From assembly GCF_000002075.1 (NCBI RefSeq), contig NW_004797457.1, positions 638,114-702,113 of the forward strand: a stretch of 64,000 bases of DNA, read 5' to 3'. This stretch comes from Aplysia californica (Eukaryota; Mollusca; Gastropoda; Aplysiida; Aplysiidae). Positions 1 through 12,007 of this stretch are shown here, piece by piece. How positions within the stretch are numbered: the first letter of the stretch is position 1; the number at the start of each line of letters is the position of its first letter. The notes beneath the pieces were generated by a model. That model was not told where the DNA came from. It saw nothing but the letters and a program-made list of their open reading frames with translations, and searched no databases. The position numbers and the translations under genes are program-made.

Positions 1-218
1 GAGAGGAGAGGAGAGGAGAGGAGAGGAGAGGAGATGTGAAAAGAGGAGAAGAGGAGGGGAGAGGAGAGGAGAGGAGAGGAGAGGAGAGGTGAGAAGGGAG
101 GAGAAGGGAGGAGAGAAGAGGAGAGGAGAAGAGAAGAGAAGAGAAGAGAAGAGAAGAGAATATGAGAGGAGAGGAGAGGAGAGGAGAGAAGTGAGGAGGA
201 GAGGAGAGGAGAGATGAG
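1..218. repeat. Purine-rich microsatellite (GGAGA)n
   Basis: Imperfect tandem repeats of GGAGA and AGAAG fill the left edge of the window, with interruptions such as GATGTGAAA and GTGAGAAGGG. The tract is all purine on the plus strand and starts before the window. Confidence 0.95.
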
Positions 219-594
219 AAACACTCATACTCATAGCCATATAATATAAATTGCCTTTACTTCTCTGTCTATCTATAGCTTCCTGCGCCTTTCTTGTATT
301 CTGTAAGGAAATAAGAGTATCTTTATTGTTTTTAATTGTTCCACTATGTGATCTTATACTTACTAGTGTTAGTTGCAGAAACATGTGGCCTGAAGCAACC
401 CCCCCCCCCCCACCCTCCTAAAAAAAAGAAAATCAGAAGAAAAACATATACACAATGTAATAATCACCCCGTTACCTTTCTGTCATTCCTGTCTGCTGAT
501 AATATAAAAAGTACTGTACTTCTTATATTTAATAATTAATCCAATAGTTGGCTACATATCATGATAGACAACATTTTCGATAACCTGTTTAAGG

Positions 595-795
595 AGTTTC
601 GAGGTTTTAGTTTTAATTTTTGTGAGTTTCACGGCACATGCAACACAAATTAGTTCATATTGAATGCCATAGATCAGAGGTTCTATTGGAGAGTAACATA
701 AGTATAAAGAAAAGAAGAAAGAGAGATAAGGACGATAGATTTTTATAGAAAAAAAGAAGCAAACCACACCAGAGTGCCCGCCAGACATCCACAAC
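595..795 (-). repeat. SINE-like family A copy (diverged)
   Basis: Reading the minus strand, this matches the family A order: GTGTGGTTTGC, a CT-rich stretch, GTTACTCTC, then a degenerate version of the tail that reads GTTGCGAGCGCCGTAAAAC in better copies. It is one of the most diverged copies in the window. Short open frames here are repeat, not genes. Confidence 0.6.
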
Positions 796-1590
796 TTTAA
801 AGGTTTTTCTTTGCGACGCACCGGATAATATGCTTTAGTTTGATTAAGGAGGCGGACATTGACATATAATAGCAGGCATTAAGTGCTAGGAAAAAGCAAG
901 AATCTTAGTGCAGAGAAGCTAACCGACTCAATAACTGGTATTTCCAGCACGAAAAAGGTGTATATTTAAATACCAAAAAAAAAACGGCAGAAGCAGAACA
1001 AAGAAAAATGAACAACCTGTGGAACCCCCCACCCGCCGCCCCCTTTCCTCCCACACACACAAACCACTTTCTCTGTAGATCTACAATAATTAATTCCAAG
1101 GTCAAAGCTAATACATGGGCTGTCAGGGCCATAATCAGTTGGATTTTGGTGAAAAACTAAAGTACATCCAAACTTAATTAAAAGCAATTTTGTGCTTGAT
1201 GGAAATGGGGAGTTAAGAATCAGATGGACAGACAGAAACAAAAAACGAAGGAGAGATGGATTTAAAAAGAAGTAGGAACACCTACATTTGGCATCCTTCG
1301 ACCACAAACAAATATCTTAAGATACTGTACAGTAGATACGGATGGTGAAACTCGTCATAAAAAGCCTTTATAGGAAATAAAATCCTTTCATATTTTCGAA
1401 CGCATGAGTTCATGCGCTCACAAAAACTGTCCTGTCCAGAAATTATGAGAAACTAAAATATCCCACCTGGATTCGAACATCAGTATTCCACTAGTTTGAC
1501 TTTGACCAAAACCAACACAGAGTCAGGAGTAGTGACAGTGTGACAGAGGGGAAAAAACGAATTAACATACTGACAAGATCTTTCACTGTC
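796..1590. other. Intergenic, no gene seen
   Basis: AT-rich sequence with short chance ORFs on both strands and one small C-rich patch near 1025-1045. I see no family similarity, splice-bounded exon or repeat copy that I can name. Confidence 0.5.
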
Positions 1591-1594
1591 TTTG

Positions 1595-1722
1595 GCCGGG
1601 TACCCGGGCAAAATTCAAAATCAGTTCCTACCAAACTGGAAATGCTTAATAATGTGCCTCGTGTGCCCATGACCTTATGCGGTTGTGAGTGCCGTAAGAC
1701 ACTTACTTTAAAAAAAAGAAGA
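1595..1722 (+). repeat. SINE family B, 3' part
   Basis: It has the family B 3' end: GGGCAAAATTCAAAAT, then ATGACCTTATGC and a diverged tail reading GTTGTGAGTGCCGTAAGAC, ending in an A-rich run. The tRNA-like head and middle are missing, as expected for 5' truncation during retroposition. Confidence 0.7.
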
Positions 1723-2127
1723 AGAAAAAGAAAGATTGATCGTAAAATAGGTCTGGTACAGATGCAGAGAGGGTTAACAGGCAGGACCTCTGAATTTGAC
1801 GCGTTCGGTAGCCTTTCTGGTTGCGAAAGGTCCGAATCTAGTTTTGAAAACGCTCCAAACAACTCAAGTTCAAGAAAGCCCCTTTAGAGATTCGAAGTAT
1901 GAGTATATGGTATTATGTAGGCCTGCGTACGGTCATCAGCACCAGTCCAGAAAAATACACATTATTTTCAAAGTGTTATCCTTAAATTAGTTCAAAGCGG
2001 TAACGAACGGCAACGTTTGTTTCTTGAAAGAGTTTTGTTCTCCGCGAAGTCAGCTTTTCCCTAATTTTTTAAATTAAAGTGGACAACAAATAAAAGTAGA
2101 AAAAATCTCCAAGTCCAAGCTGCACAC

Positions 2128-2331
2128 AAAATACATTACATGTACAATGTGGGTGGTTGGCGGTGCACTGGTGTGGTTTGCTTCTTCTTTCTTATCAAAC
2201 ATCTATCGCCCTTATCTTCTTTTTTATGTTTGTTACTCTCTTGTAACGCATCTAATCTTCTGGCGCTCATATGATGACCTTATGCAGTTGCGAGCGCCGT
2301 AAAACCTCTACTAAAACTAAAATACATTACA
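2128..2331 (+). repeat. SINE-like family A copy with 13-bp target duplication
   Basis: This is a near complete family A element. It runs GGGTGGTTGGCGGTGC, TGGTGTGGTTTGC, a CT-rich stretch, TTGTTACTCTCTTGTAACG, ATGACCTTATGCAGTTGCG and AGCGCCGTAAAAC. The direct repeat AAAATACATTACA stands at 2128-2140 and 2319-2331, which looks like a target-site duplication and marks the element as 2141-2318. It has no coding capacity and depends on a LINE for movement. Confidence 0.8.
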
Positions 2332-2564
2332 ATAAAATAATATGTAATGCTTCTACTTGGCGCACCTAAAAGGGGAGTAATCGAGACAATGGCACGCATA
2401 TGGGGAAAGACAGTTACTTCTCTTTTGAGCTGGAATACATTGTGAAAACGAGAACATTATGAATGATCCAAGCCAAAGCTCGATTTCATTTATGAAGTCA
2501 TACTTTTGGGACTGCACGGCTTGTTTTTATGTTGTTGTTTTGTTTTTATTGGTTTAGTTTTTGT

Positions 2565-2870
2565 AAATGTTTTTTTACGGCGTTCGCAACTGCATTACGT
2601 CAAATGAGTGCGTGGGACACACTATCAATAAGCATTTTCAATTTGGTTGGAATTTATTTTGAATTTTGGCCGCCCGGATGGCGGCCGAAGCCCAATCATC
2701 GATTTTAGGACCAATAAGGGATCTTTAACGAGTGCAACTTGCTCACGAGATCTCTGACTGAAATACTTTCGGCCTTATCCGAGGGGGCTCGGTGTTAGTC
2801 GGCCATAAGATCAGAGATGTGACTGAAAGACGGACAGTTGCTTACTGTCACTGCAAATGTGTCTCTTATT
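2565..2870 (-). repeat. SINE family B copy, minus orientation
   Basis: Read from the plus strand, the shared tail comes first (TTTACGGCGTTCGCAACTGC), followed by the family B body GGCGGCCGAAGCC, AAGGGATCTTTAACG and AAGATCAGAGATGTG. The same order occurs at 23315-23600. The tRNA-like head at the far end cannot be recognised. Confidence 0.75.
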
Positions 2871-2977
2871 TCAGCGGCCGCCATCATGTTATGCTGCTTT
2901 TACTTTCAAGCAGCATAGTTTTATTCCTGTACCAGTGCTACGTCTATACATGCCATGTTATGTGATAACGGCAAACC

Positions 2978-3215
2978 AGCGCCTGTGGTATAGTGGTAAG
3001 GCACTTTGCTGCCGCACGCTGAAGATCCGAGTTCGATTCCCCAAGAGGGGAGATTTTTTTATCGAGTTTTTTGGTCTTTCTGCTGGGATGGTGTTATTTC
3101 CCTCTCAGCCAGGGTTGGCCATGGCAAGCAGGGTCAGAAACCCACCTCCTAAATTATCTAATTTCTAAAGTGAGTCCATGGGAGCGTAAAATTACCCACA
3201 AAAACAAAAACAAAA
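2978..3215 (+). repeat. tRNA-derived SINE (family E)
   Basis: The head carries an A-box-like TGGTATAGTGGTAAGG and a B-box-like GAGTTCGATTCCCC with tRNA-like spacing. The 3' acceptor strand does not pair with the 5' end, and the tRNA-unrelated body (AGCCAGGGTTGGCCATGGC, then CATGGGAGCGTAAAATTACC) follows directly. This is therefore a SINE and not a functional tRNA gene. Only one copy was seen in this window. Confidence 0.7.
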
Positions 3216-3282
3216 TGATGGCAGTTATGGCTTAACTAATTACACTTTAAGGCAAATGTGTGCCATTTTTATTTATAGTAGA

Positions 3283-3325
3283 GGGCTTTACGGCGCTCGC
3301 AACTGCATAAGGTCATATGAGCGCC
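3283..3325 (-). repeat. SINE tail stub (family A/B tail)
   Basis: Only the shared 3' tail remains, in minus orientation: TTTACGGCGCTCGCAACTGC, then ATAAGGTCATATGAGCGCC. Confidence 0.65.
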
Positions 3326-3401
3326 AAGGGGTGGGTGTCAACAGATAAGTCTTTACAGGGAATCAGACTTAGAAGTTAGACTGCTCACCTCTCTAGCTGT
3401 G

Positions 3402-3735
3402 GCGTCGGTGGCCTAGTGGTTAGGCTCTCGGACTCGCAACTGTAAGGTCGTGGGTTCGAATCCCGTCAGGGGCCCGACGTGTCCTTGGGAAAGGCACTTT
3501 ACACGAATTTTACTCACTTCACCCAGGTGGGAATGGGTACCCGGCTATAGACACCGAAAGATCTTGTCAGTTTGTTAGTGTTTGAGCGCTTACTCAGCTG
3601 CTTGGACTATGCTTCCCGGAAAGCTGAGAATGTTTCGGAGTGTTCTTCTATGGTCTGCTGGGGTAATAATATAGTGTAAAGCGCATGGAGCCTGCTGATG
3701 AGCGGGGATATGCGCTATATACAAATGCTATTTAT
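3402..3735 (+). repeat. tRNA-derived SINE (family D)
   Basis: The tRNA-like head has an A box (TGGCCTAGTGGTTAGG) and a B box (GGGTTCGAATCCC). The body follows: GGGAAAGGCACTTTACACG, CACCCAGGTGGGAATGGGTA and AAGATCTTGTCAGTTTGTTA. The 3' end is GCGCTATATACAAATGC. A 5'-truncated second copy with the same body lies at 44128-44345, so this is a dispersed family and not a lone tRNA pseudogene. Confidence 0.85.
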
Positions 3736-3739
3736 TATT

Positions 3740-4185
3740 AGCTTCAACAGCACAAGGTCTGCTTCGACTGTCAAGGCACCCCGGAAATAGCAGGTCACAA
3801 GGGAGTGACAAACATACAAAAGAAGTAAAGGAAAATGACAATAGTAAGGATCAGGAAAGAAAAAGCAGCAGTTCCCTGTTATAGATCAGGCATAGTTATG
3901 AGCGTGACATGAGTCAGCCCATTTACAATTCTACTATGCTTGAACGAGAAATGTCCCCCCTTTGGGAATGGCCTAAAGACATTACAGTCAGTGGCACTTC
4001 CCCCTGGGGAATGTGTGCCAGAAATTGTACACTAAGTGCAAAAAATGTATTCATGTGGCATACATGTGTAAGCCTTTGCAGTATTGAATTGGCAGTTAAG
4101 TCTTTCCACATCATCTTGAGATCTGTTCTGGGAAAGTTATTGGCTTTCACAGGCCACTATCTTCGGTTGTCCTTTGTCATGTTCT
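3740..4185. other. Unassigned sequence with a 130-codon open frame
   Basis: An open frame (plus strand, 3909-4301) runs on into the SINE copy that starts at 4186. It has no family motif I recognise and no splice-bounded exon structure, so I treat it as chance. Confidence 0.4.
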
Positions 4186-4372
4186 TTAGTTTAGTTTTAG
4201 TAAGAGTTTTACAGCACTTGCAACACACAATTAGGTCATATAAGTGCCAAAGATTGGAACAAGAAAGTAACAAAACACGAAAAAGAGGAGAGATAAGTTA
4301 AGGATGATACACGTTTGATAAGAAAGAAGGAGCAAACTATAATACAGTTGACATTACTGACAACCACCCACT
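4186..4372 (-). repeat. SINE-like family A copy
   Basis: In minus orientation it carries all family A landmarks from the tail (GTAAGAGTTTTACAGCACTT) to the far end (GACAACCACCCA). The element overlaps the end of the open frame that begins at 3909. Confidence 0.75.
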
Positions 4373-4435
4373 ATGTTCTATAGTTGATATCAGTAGAAGA
4401 TGTTATAATAATAAAGATTGTAATTATACACGTTT

Positions 4436-4640
4436 TACATCCCCATCCACACAATCTAGATAGGAGATGGGCTGCTTTGATTGACCTTGCATGTCAAAGC
4501 TAAATTGCGTTGAGAGGGACACAACATTCCAGCAGACAGATGGAGAATGGAGATATACTGATTCTTTTTTTTTTTTTTTGACTCTCAACGTGGGAATCAA
4601 ACTCAGGTGTTCTGCAAAGCCCTTTTAACCTGTTCACGAA
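4436..4640 (-). repeat. tRNA-derived SINE (family C), minus orientation
   Basis: On the minus strand, a tRNA-like segment with B box CTGAGTTTGATTCCCACG is followed by a body matching the copies at 19162 and 20716: ATCTCC, GTTGTGTCCCTCTCA and GGGGATG. Conserved landmarks on the plus strand are ACAACATTCCAGCAGACAGA and GGGAATCAAACTCAGGT. A T-run near 4565 is probably an expanded internal microsatellite. Confidence 0.75.
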
Positions 4641-4898
4641 TGACACTAATGTGAGTCATAATATCCCTTTTGCAGAGAAAGATGGTAAGTGATGAAAAGG
4701 AAAAAACGATATTTCTCTTATCCACTTTCCATCCCTTCAGAAAAATCATTTTAAAAAATCAGCTTCATGTATTACACAAGCAATTTCAAGTTTCAAAATA
4801 TTTTATTTCAACAGTAGTATCCATCATATCAAACTTCTATGAGAAATGTTTTCAAAAGCATTTATATTATTATATTTCATTGAGTGAAGTAACCTGCA

Positions 4899-4970
4899 AT
4901 TCTAATACGGGGTGCCCACTACGGCTGGATCGGGCCGATCCCATCCGTAGTGGGCACCCCGTATAAGAAT
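4899..4970. repeat. Near-perfect 70-bp palindrome
   Basis: ATACGGGGTGCCCACTACGG at 4905-4924 pairs perfectly with CCGTAGTGGGCACCCCGTAT at 4945-4964. The inner segments GGATCGG and CCGATCC also pair, with a tiny bulge and almost no loop. The flanks extend the match (ATTCT against AGAAT). It is GC-rich in AT-rich surroundings. It could be a foldback element, a MITE remnant or a hairpin RNA; the sequence does not decide. Confidence 0.9.
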
Positions 4971-4974
4971 GTCT

Positions 4975-5900
4975 TCCTCACAATTCTAACATGATACATT
5001 TCATCCACACACACACATGAAATGCGTTTTTTTATTGATACTTATTACATGTAACACTGTGATAACTTATACCATGGTAACAACAACTGCTCAATGTACA
5101 TACAGAAAAAGAAAACCAAAAACCACGTAACAACACCTAAGAGTCCAAGAATAAACCTGGGTGAAGTATTCTGGTGTCTAAACAGCAGCACTAGATAATG
5201 TAGTCCAGAGTCAAGGCGCAATATCCTCCTATCAAAGATCCCCAATACTAATACAGTACATGTGTACACCATTGCATCTCAATAAGTAATAAGCTAAACA
5301 CTGGACTGAAGAGCAACGGTAAGTGCATTGCCATTTGAGGTCCCAACTGGGGGTGGTCGGAGGCTTAGGACTGCCTTAGGATTCATTAAAATGTCTTGGG
5401 GTTGTTATTTTTTTTTTATTTTTTTTTTTGTTGATTTTTATTCTTCTGAAAAGGAGGAGAGAATATTACGGTTTTTATTGAACTTTTTTGTTGTTAGTTT
5501 TACTATTTATTTTTTAAAATTATGGTTTCGTGAAAGGTCAAAACAAAACGAAAAGTGTCAGATGAGGAAGGGCAAGTGCTAGAGTACATGTAAAACAAAC
5601 AAATGGGTCGACACCACTCGGCGAACGAGCGACACTTCTGTCGCCAGTTTGTGTTGACTTCCATTGTTGTTATGGACTGGGTTTACGGACTGAGTTGTGA
5701 GGGGGGCTTATAGGTTATGACGGATCACACGCTTCCCTTAACAGCAGCTGAAAATTTATTGTTTCCCATTGGTGACCTTGTGTAAACTTTGGGAATAACC
5801 TGAAAGTAACATGATCGTTTCATCCGTAGGAAGGACTGACAATAACGACAGGTGAATGAATTATAACGGCTTGTCCACAGCGTCAGGGGAAAATGCATAT
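4975..5900. other. Intergenic, no gene seen
   Basis: AT-rich DNA with an A/T homopolymer area around 5405-5430 and no recognisable protein. Short frames on either strand lack family motifs. Confidence 0.5.
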
Positions 5901-5939
5901 TTGTTTAAATAGCCTGGTTATCTCAGGGAGGTAAATTTG

Positions 5940-6085
5940 GCCGAGGATAAGGATTGATGAAATAGAGTGGCAGCGGCCGCGTTGGACAAGTGCCCGTTTT
6001 ACACATTTTCACTATACATAAAAAACGAAAGGGGGAAATGGAAAGTGGCCGTTTGTACAAGTGGCAGGTTCGACTGTATACTGTA
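5940..6085 (-). repeat. MITE end of the CAGTC(A/G)AACCTG type
   Basis: The minus strand begins ACAGTCGAACCTGCCACTTG and continues into CGGCCACTTTCC. This resembles the start of the element at 22903 (CAGTCAAACCTGCTCTAAC). Only one end is visible. Confidence 0.45.
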
Positions 6086-6368
6086 TATATTTTTAAAAAG
6101 TAGCCCATTATCAACAGCAATTTAATGTGTGAACAGAAAGCCACAAGGTAACAAATTTAATTGTGTTAATGCAGTTTTTCCTTTTCAACTTGCATTCGGG
6201 TTGAAAAGTGATTCTGCAAGCTGCTTCCGGATTCAGCTTACTCTTCATCTAGTCTAGCCAGGTTGACAACAACATATTACAATCTACCCAATACTGAAAA
6301 GGCAAACTAGCTGGCACACCCTTGTTACTTCGATGAGATTACGCCTGCATTGAGAGAGTGCGTGTGGT

Positions 6369-9300
6369 GTGGACAGGCATTTAAAGGTCAACTTGTTTAC
6401 AAAGTCTCATGTTACAAATGACATCGTCCTGGACCAGAACACTCACTGGAATAAGGAACGTCTGTCAAATTATCTTTTGTGGAGAAGTGTGATTTCAATA
6501 TCCGACACACTACTGTCCTGCTCGAAGGCTGAGTTTCTGAGAGCTGTGAAAATATGTGCAGCTCAGTACAAAAAGATTTGTAGAAAGAAAGAATCAGCCA
6601 GCCTGAACGAATGGCTACAGAGCGGTTTCTGCTTCCCAACTCCACGACAGACTCAAGACACCATTGTTATCTCTCCTGATGCATCAGAAACAGAGGCTAC
6701 CACGTGTACCTCAAAGGATACATCCACTCCACTCATGCCAGCATAGCCAGTAAACATATCTGACCTCAAGACGGACAACTTTTGCCCAACTTTTGCATCA
6801 ACTCCAAAAGCTTCCTCACCTTCTGTGACCATCACTAGTAGCTGTTTCAACGCCCTACAGAAAGCACTTACTGACAAAAGAAAAGAACAGAGAGGCTTGC
6901 CGATGAGGGGAAAGTTCTGATATTGGTGAAAGAAAATGCTGACCTTTGTCAAAAATTGAAGAACTTTCAAGCTCTTAAGCTCAGGAGGGGCACGTTACAG
7001 GCAAGCAAGACCTACAAGAGGAACATCTTGCTTAGGAAAGAAGCAGAAAGACTGAAAGCCTTAACAAAAGACCAGGCTGAACAGCTACAAGGCAAAGATA
7101 ATGAAATTACACGTTTAACTAAGGAGATATGGCTAGCTCAGACTTCTCTTTACAAAGCAATGAAAATTCGTGACAGATTCAAGAGAGAAAGAGATCTAAG
7201 AGACCAAGAGGCAATTAATAAGACAATCTGCAGTCATAAAGAGTCATGAACTTCTCTCATCTGAGAAAATGCAAAGGGAGTCCATCTCAGTGTTCTTATG
7301 TCAGCCTCTTTGGGGTTTCCTGAAAATTGTCTGACTTGCTATCACAGACAACTCTGAGATACATTGCAGATGAGGTCCATGTTCCGTCAAAGCTTCTGAC
7401 TGCTGAGAAACTGCAACAGAGCCATTTTATCCTCCATGAAGAAGGGACATCAAGAGACCAGCGCAAATTCATTGACCACCAAATAACTTTGGAAAATGGG
7501 AACACTCTGAGCTTGGGGTTCACTAATATTGCCAGAGAAGATACAGCCACGTTACTGAACATCACAATTGCCATCTTCAAAGAAATAGGAGATCTCTTTG
7601 AGCCCACAGATAAAGAGAAGACCTTCGGGGACATTTTGTCAAGGCTCTGCAGTACCATGACAGACCGAGCCAGTGTACTGAAGAAGTTTGCCCGGGACCT
7701 CGACAACTTCCGTGATGGAAGATGGAGATTTTGCATTCTTGCACTGCAATACTCATTTTTTGTTGGGTTAAAGCTCTAACTGTCACTCGGCTCTGAAGGG
7801 AAATGAAAAGTCTTGTGGGTCAAGACTCGGATGTGATGCATGTAGTAGGTTTGCACTCTTCGCCTTGTCAGAGGCCTCCAGGTTTGCCAGGACTGAACTA
7901 GCCATATTAGGTCCCAAGGGAGATCAGAAGAGTGGACGTCATGCAGAATGGCTAGCAATTCTATGAGGAAAATGAAGTTAACATCAGGCTGCCAAGCTAC
8001 AAATCAAATAGCTTCAACTGCTTTTTTGAGGGAGCTGCTCGCTTGATCCAAAGCCCGCCAACGGTCAGGAAATTTATCTCAGGTTTGTTCACTGGCCATG
8101 TCAATCTACTGATTGAAAGTTTGAGAAAAGATGCTTCAGACCCTGTTCTCATGTTACTTGTCACAGCGTTAGGCTTGATGCTTCTGCATTTCACAGGACC
8201 CGACTGGAAACTTGTCCAGAGTCACACTAGTTTTGCTTCATTCCCTCGCTATGTGCGAGAACTGCATGCGACATTCTCAGCTTTGGCACATGATGCCCTC
8301 CAAGTGCTTGAGCAGACTTTTTCTACAACTCTGTCAGTATCTTTTCCACTACCAAATGAAGCTGCTCTTCGTGATTGTCTGTACGACTTCCTCAACGATG
8401 TCCCGGAAAGGAGAGAAATTTTCGTGACCTCATTTCAGACTCTAATGTTGAGTTCAGAAAAGGTGCTGTCAAAGCAAATGGGGGACTTTTTAGAATTTTA
8501 GAAGGGGGAAGGATGGCTGTGATACCGGAAAAGCTCTACAAGTACCCACTCACAAATCTAGTTGGAGAAAACGCCTTCGGAGATTTCGACTTCCAGAAAA
8601 ACAAACACAGGAACGCATCACTTCATCACCAGTCCACCCTAAACATGTCCAAGCACAACAACACAGATTGGCTCCACAACAAGTCGCCACAATAGGGTGC
8701 CGAGGTGATGAGCACTGTGAGGAAGTCATCAAAGCTAAGTACATATAGAGCAGCATCCAGGCAAAACGAAAAGGAAGTAGTGAAAGCAGTTAGAAGGCAA
8801 ATGATGGAAAACACTGCTACTCAACAAGCTCTTTAGATTAAATCTGCCAAGTTTCGCAAGCAGTTGATCGAGGATGTCATACGCCATGGGGGTCACTGCT
8901 CATGAGCACAAGACGTAAAAGTCTTGAAAACGTCTCTGGGGGGCACAGAGCTGAATGCTGATATTGAGAATGCGTGGCACCCTAAAGCTATCAAAGCCAA
9001 CAGATGAGCTGATAAAGACCTGATCAGCCATCTGAGCAGCAATGTCAGTCATGGTAGTGAGACAGAGAGGGCAGTGGAAGAAGAGAGCCTGGAGGAAGAA
9101 GGGGCAGATGAGAAAAAAATATTGCTGTGGAATGAGCTATTTCGTTTCACAAGACCTGATACCTGGGCGGCAGTCTACCACGACGAAAGGTTCTACATTG
9201 TCCAAGTAGTTAACGTTTGCACCAACACATCAGCCGCGATGAAATTTTTGGAACAGATGAAAGCAAACCAGGAATACTTCAGCTGGCCTAGAGCAGATGA

Positions 9301-9373
9301 CATCGCACTAGTTGAAGCCAAGTTTGTCTTCGCCTGGAATTTTGACTTCAGCCCTGTGAGCAGTAATGAATAA
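6369..9373 (+). pseudogene. Broken copy of an invertebrate repetitive gene family, probably transposon-borne
   Basis: Pieces of one long protein run in order on the plus strand but in changing frames, so the copy is dead with many breaks. The order is: an N-terminal SAP-like segment (6369-6746); a charged coiled coil rich in Lys, Glu and Gln (6923-7249); a conserved central region including KFIDHQITLENGNTLSLGF (7327-7780); a helical region with LMLLHFTGPDWKLV (8043-8501); a segment with GENAFGDFDF and HRNASLHHQSTLNM (about 8500-8695); and a C-terminal domain with FYIVQV and KFVFAWNFDFSPVS (9074-9373). From memory, proteins with this layout are scattered in many copies through cnidarian and mollusc genomes, as expected of a mobile gene. 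I cannot name the family or its catalytic residues, and I saw no terminal repeats. Confidence 0.7.
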
Positions 9374-12007
9374 CTGCCGCCTCTGGAAAATAGTTGTCTT
9401 CCTGAACTGAACGAGTCCTGCCTCAGGATTCAGAATGCCTACCTCTAAGGTAACAGCATTCTAATTAATCTAATGCTACCATTGTTCTATTAACCCTGTT
9501 GTGACTAATGCAGTTCTTTTGCCCTATGTTTGATTTGTGTGGTGTTCAGTTGTGGTTGTTCTACTTGCAATTCAAGAGATACTGCGGAAATAATCCTTTA
9601 CACCAGAGTAGTTTCTTGTCGCTTGGACGATGCTTAACTTGCTATTTGTACTATTAAAAGTAAACAATCTTAAGTTAATAATAGTGATTTAAGCATATAG
9701 AGCTCTTTGAGCTGAAAACAGGGATGTCTTTGGTTTTCTGATGGCTTTAAAAATGAAATTTTTACAAACTTTTAGTTTTTTCTCAAATTTCTTTTTGTTC
9801 TGTAATATACATTCATTAGATAGTTTTCTTTGTTTCTTGTTGTGTAAAGAAAAATGTAAAAAGAATATAGCCTCGTATCTCTTTAAAAGACGAATACAGT
9901 GATATAACTATCACCTTTCTAGCTCAACTAGTTGTGGAGAAATGATTCTTGGAACATACAGTATTTCCCCTTTATTTTTTCAGACTTCACTTCCAAGGCC
10001 AAAAACGCCTTCAAGCAATTTTTGGAAGACCATAAATGCTACAATGTGTACAATTATTGCTAGAGTAGTCTGAAAAAAATGGAGCTTGTTTCTGAAAGCC
10101 TGCTAGTTAACTACATATTAGGATAACTTGTAGTATTCTTTGTCATTTTTTAAGGTTATTATATTTAAATCTTTGTTAAATAAAGAGATAGAACTTCATC
10201 AATATAGATTTGGGATATCAATGTGCTGCACTTTAGTTAAAGTCATCTCATGATTATGAAACGCCAACTTAGAAAGATACAACTCTCCAAAGAAGGGCTC
10301 CAAAAAAAAAAATTAATTATTAAGATGCAACAAAAACAAAGACATCTTTATTTTCAGCTTAAAAAGCTCTATCCAATCAATGCTATTGCTTAAAGATTCA
10401 TCTACTTCGAAATGTTCCCCTGTGGTAAGTACCTACCTATTGTTAAATATCAAAACAAAACAACTAAAACGAACAATTAACAATAAAAGGATTTTGCCTA
10501 CTTCTCCCTTTTTTTCAACCAAACTTTACAAAAATGTACACGTACTACAACTACAACAGCACCAGCCTCGCCTTGAAAAATAAAATTGACAGTCGGGGCA
10601 AACCATTTTCTTCATTAATATTCTAGTTTCCCAAATTTTTTTGGGACTTAACCCCCTCCCCCCTTTTCATGTCTGTACAATATCATATGACAGGTTTTTA
10701 AGCCTGACAAAAAGAAAGGGCATTAACCCGCTTAATATTTACACCTCAGAAAACTCGAAGTTGTGGTTTACTATTTAATTTCTTCTTCTTTTTTTTTTTT
10801 TATTATCATAGCTGCTTGAAAGTTACGAAAGACGAAAATATTCTCTACGTACAAATGAAGAGCAGTGTTAGTTTTTGTAAAAGCTGCAAAAAGGAAAAGA
10901 TTCAATGGGCAACAGAAATGTTTAGAAGTAAATGAAATAGGCCTACTTACAGTTAAGGCTAAGACGTAAGTAAAGGGTGGAGAGTGAAAAAAGAAAAAGA
11001 AAGTGTTCTCGACACAGAAAATAAAAATGAAACAATCTTGCACAACACACAGCAAATGATAAACAACATATAACCTCAACAAGCAATCACAATATTATTA
11101 ACTTTACACATCAGGCTCATCTTACAGCATGTACGGTACAAAGATGACAGAACATGAACCTTCACATCACAACACAGAGAGCACAAAGAAATGAGACATA
11201 CTCAGTAAACTTATTTGAACTTTTGAGTTCAAAAAATCCCAATCCACATGTATAAAAATTAAAATTTGAGCATAGATATGGGCTGGAGCCATGGAAAAAC
11301 AGCTCAAAAAAGAACATTAGCTAAAGTCACTGCTCTCTTTGGTCCTTTTCAGGGGAGTTCATTTTAGTTTGAGAAAAAAGAAGCACAGTGGCACAATAGC
11401 AACAATTAACGGCAAAGCAAAAGAAAGATCGACAGACAAAAACTAAACAGGAGTAGAAAAGATGTAAGACCTACCAGATATGTCCTCCAACCATCCGCCA
11501 CTTATATTTAGCAGGAAAACTTTTACCAGTGAATTTTTCCTAATTTTTAGATTGTAACTTGTTGGTAAAAAAGGTATCAAGGTCCTATTCTCACTGTTAG
11601 TTTGGGGCCTACATATGTGAAAAACAAAATCCACCACTCATACCCATAATAAAAAAGCTACGTAAAGGCTTTTGACAGCATAGACTGAGCAACAGAGTGG
11701 AACAATACAATAGGATATAATCACAAAATCCTGCAAAACTTCATGAATCTCAAATATCATCAAAAGCTATGAAGGGACAAGTTGCAGGACTGCATGACGG
11801 CCAATTTACAAGTTGCTGACAGATTTAATATCAAGACTGGTGTAGAAACAATAATTTTTTCTGTAAAAGAAAAATCCACTACACTGATTCCATACCAATG
11901 CAACATAGCGCAGCACAACACCAATGAGCTGGAATCTGTAAGTTATGGCTAAAGACCTCTAGAACATTCACAGACGCTGCATTAAGAAATACAACTAGTA
12001 AAACAGG
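9374..12007. other. Intergenic, no gene seen
   Basis: 2.6 kb of AT-rich sequence with short chance frames. The first part could be the 3' non-coding end of the broken element before it. I see no SINE tail, TIR or exon-like segment that I can name. Confidence 0.5.

Noticed and set aside
2978-3060. Possible functional tRNA gene
   Set aside because: The A and B boxes are good, but the acceptor stem does not pair and a SINE body follows directly.
3909-4301. 130-codon plus-strand frame
   Set aside because: Its end overlaps a SINE copy and no motif is recognisable.
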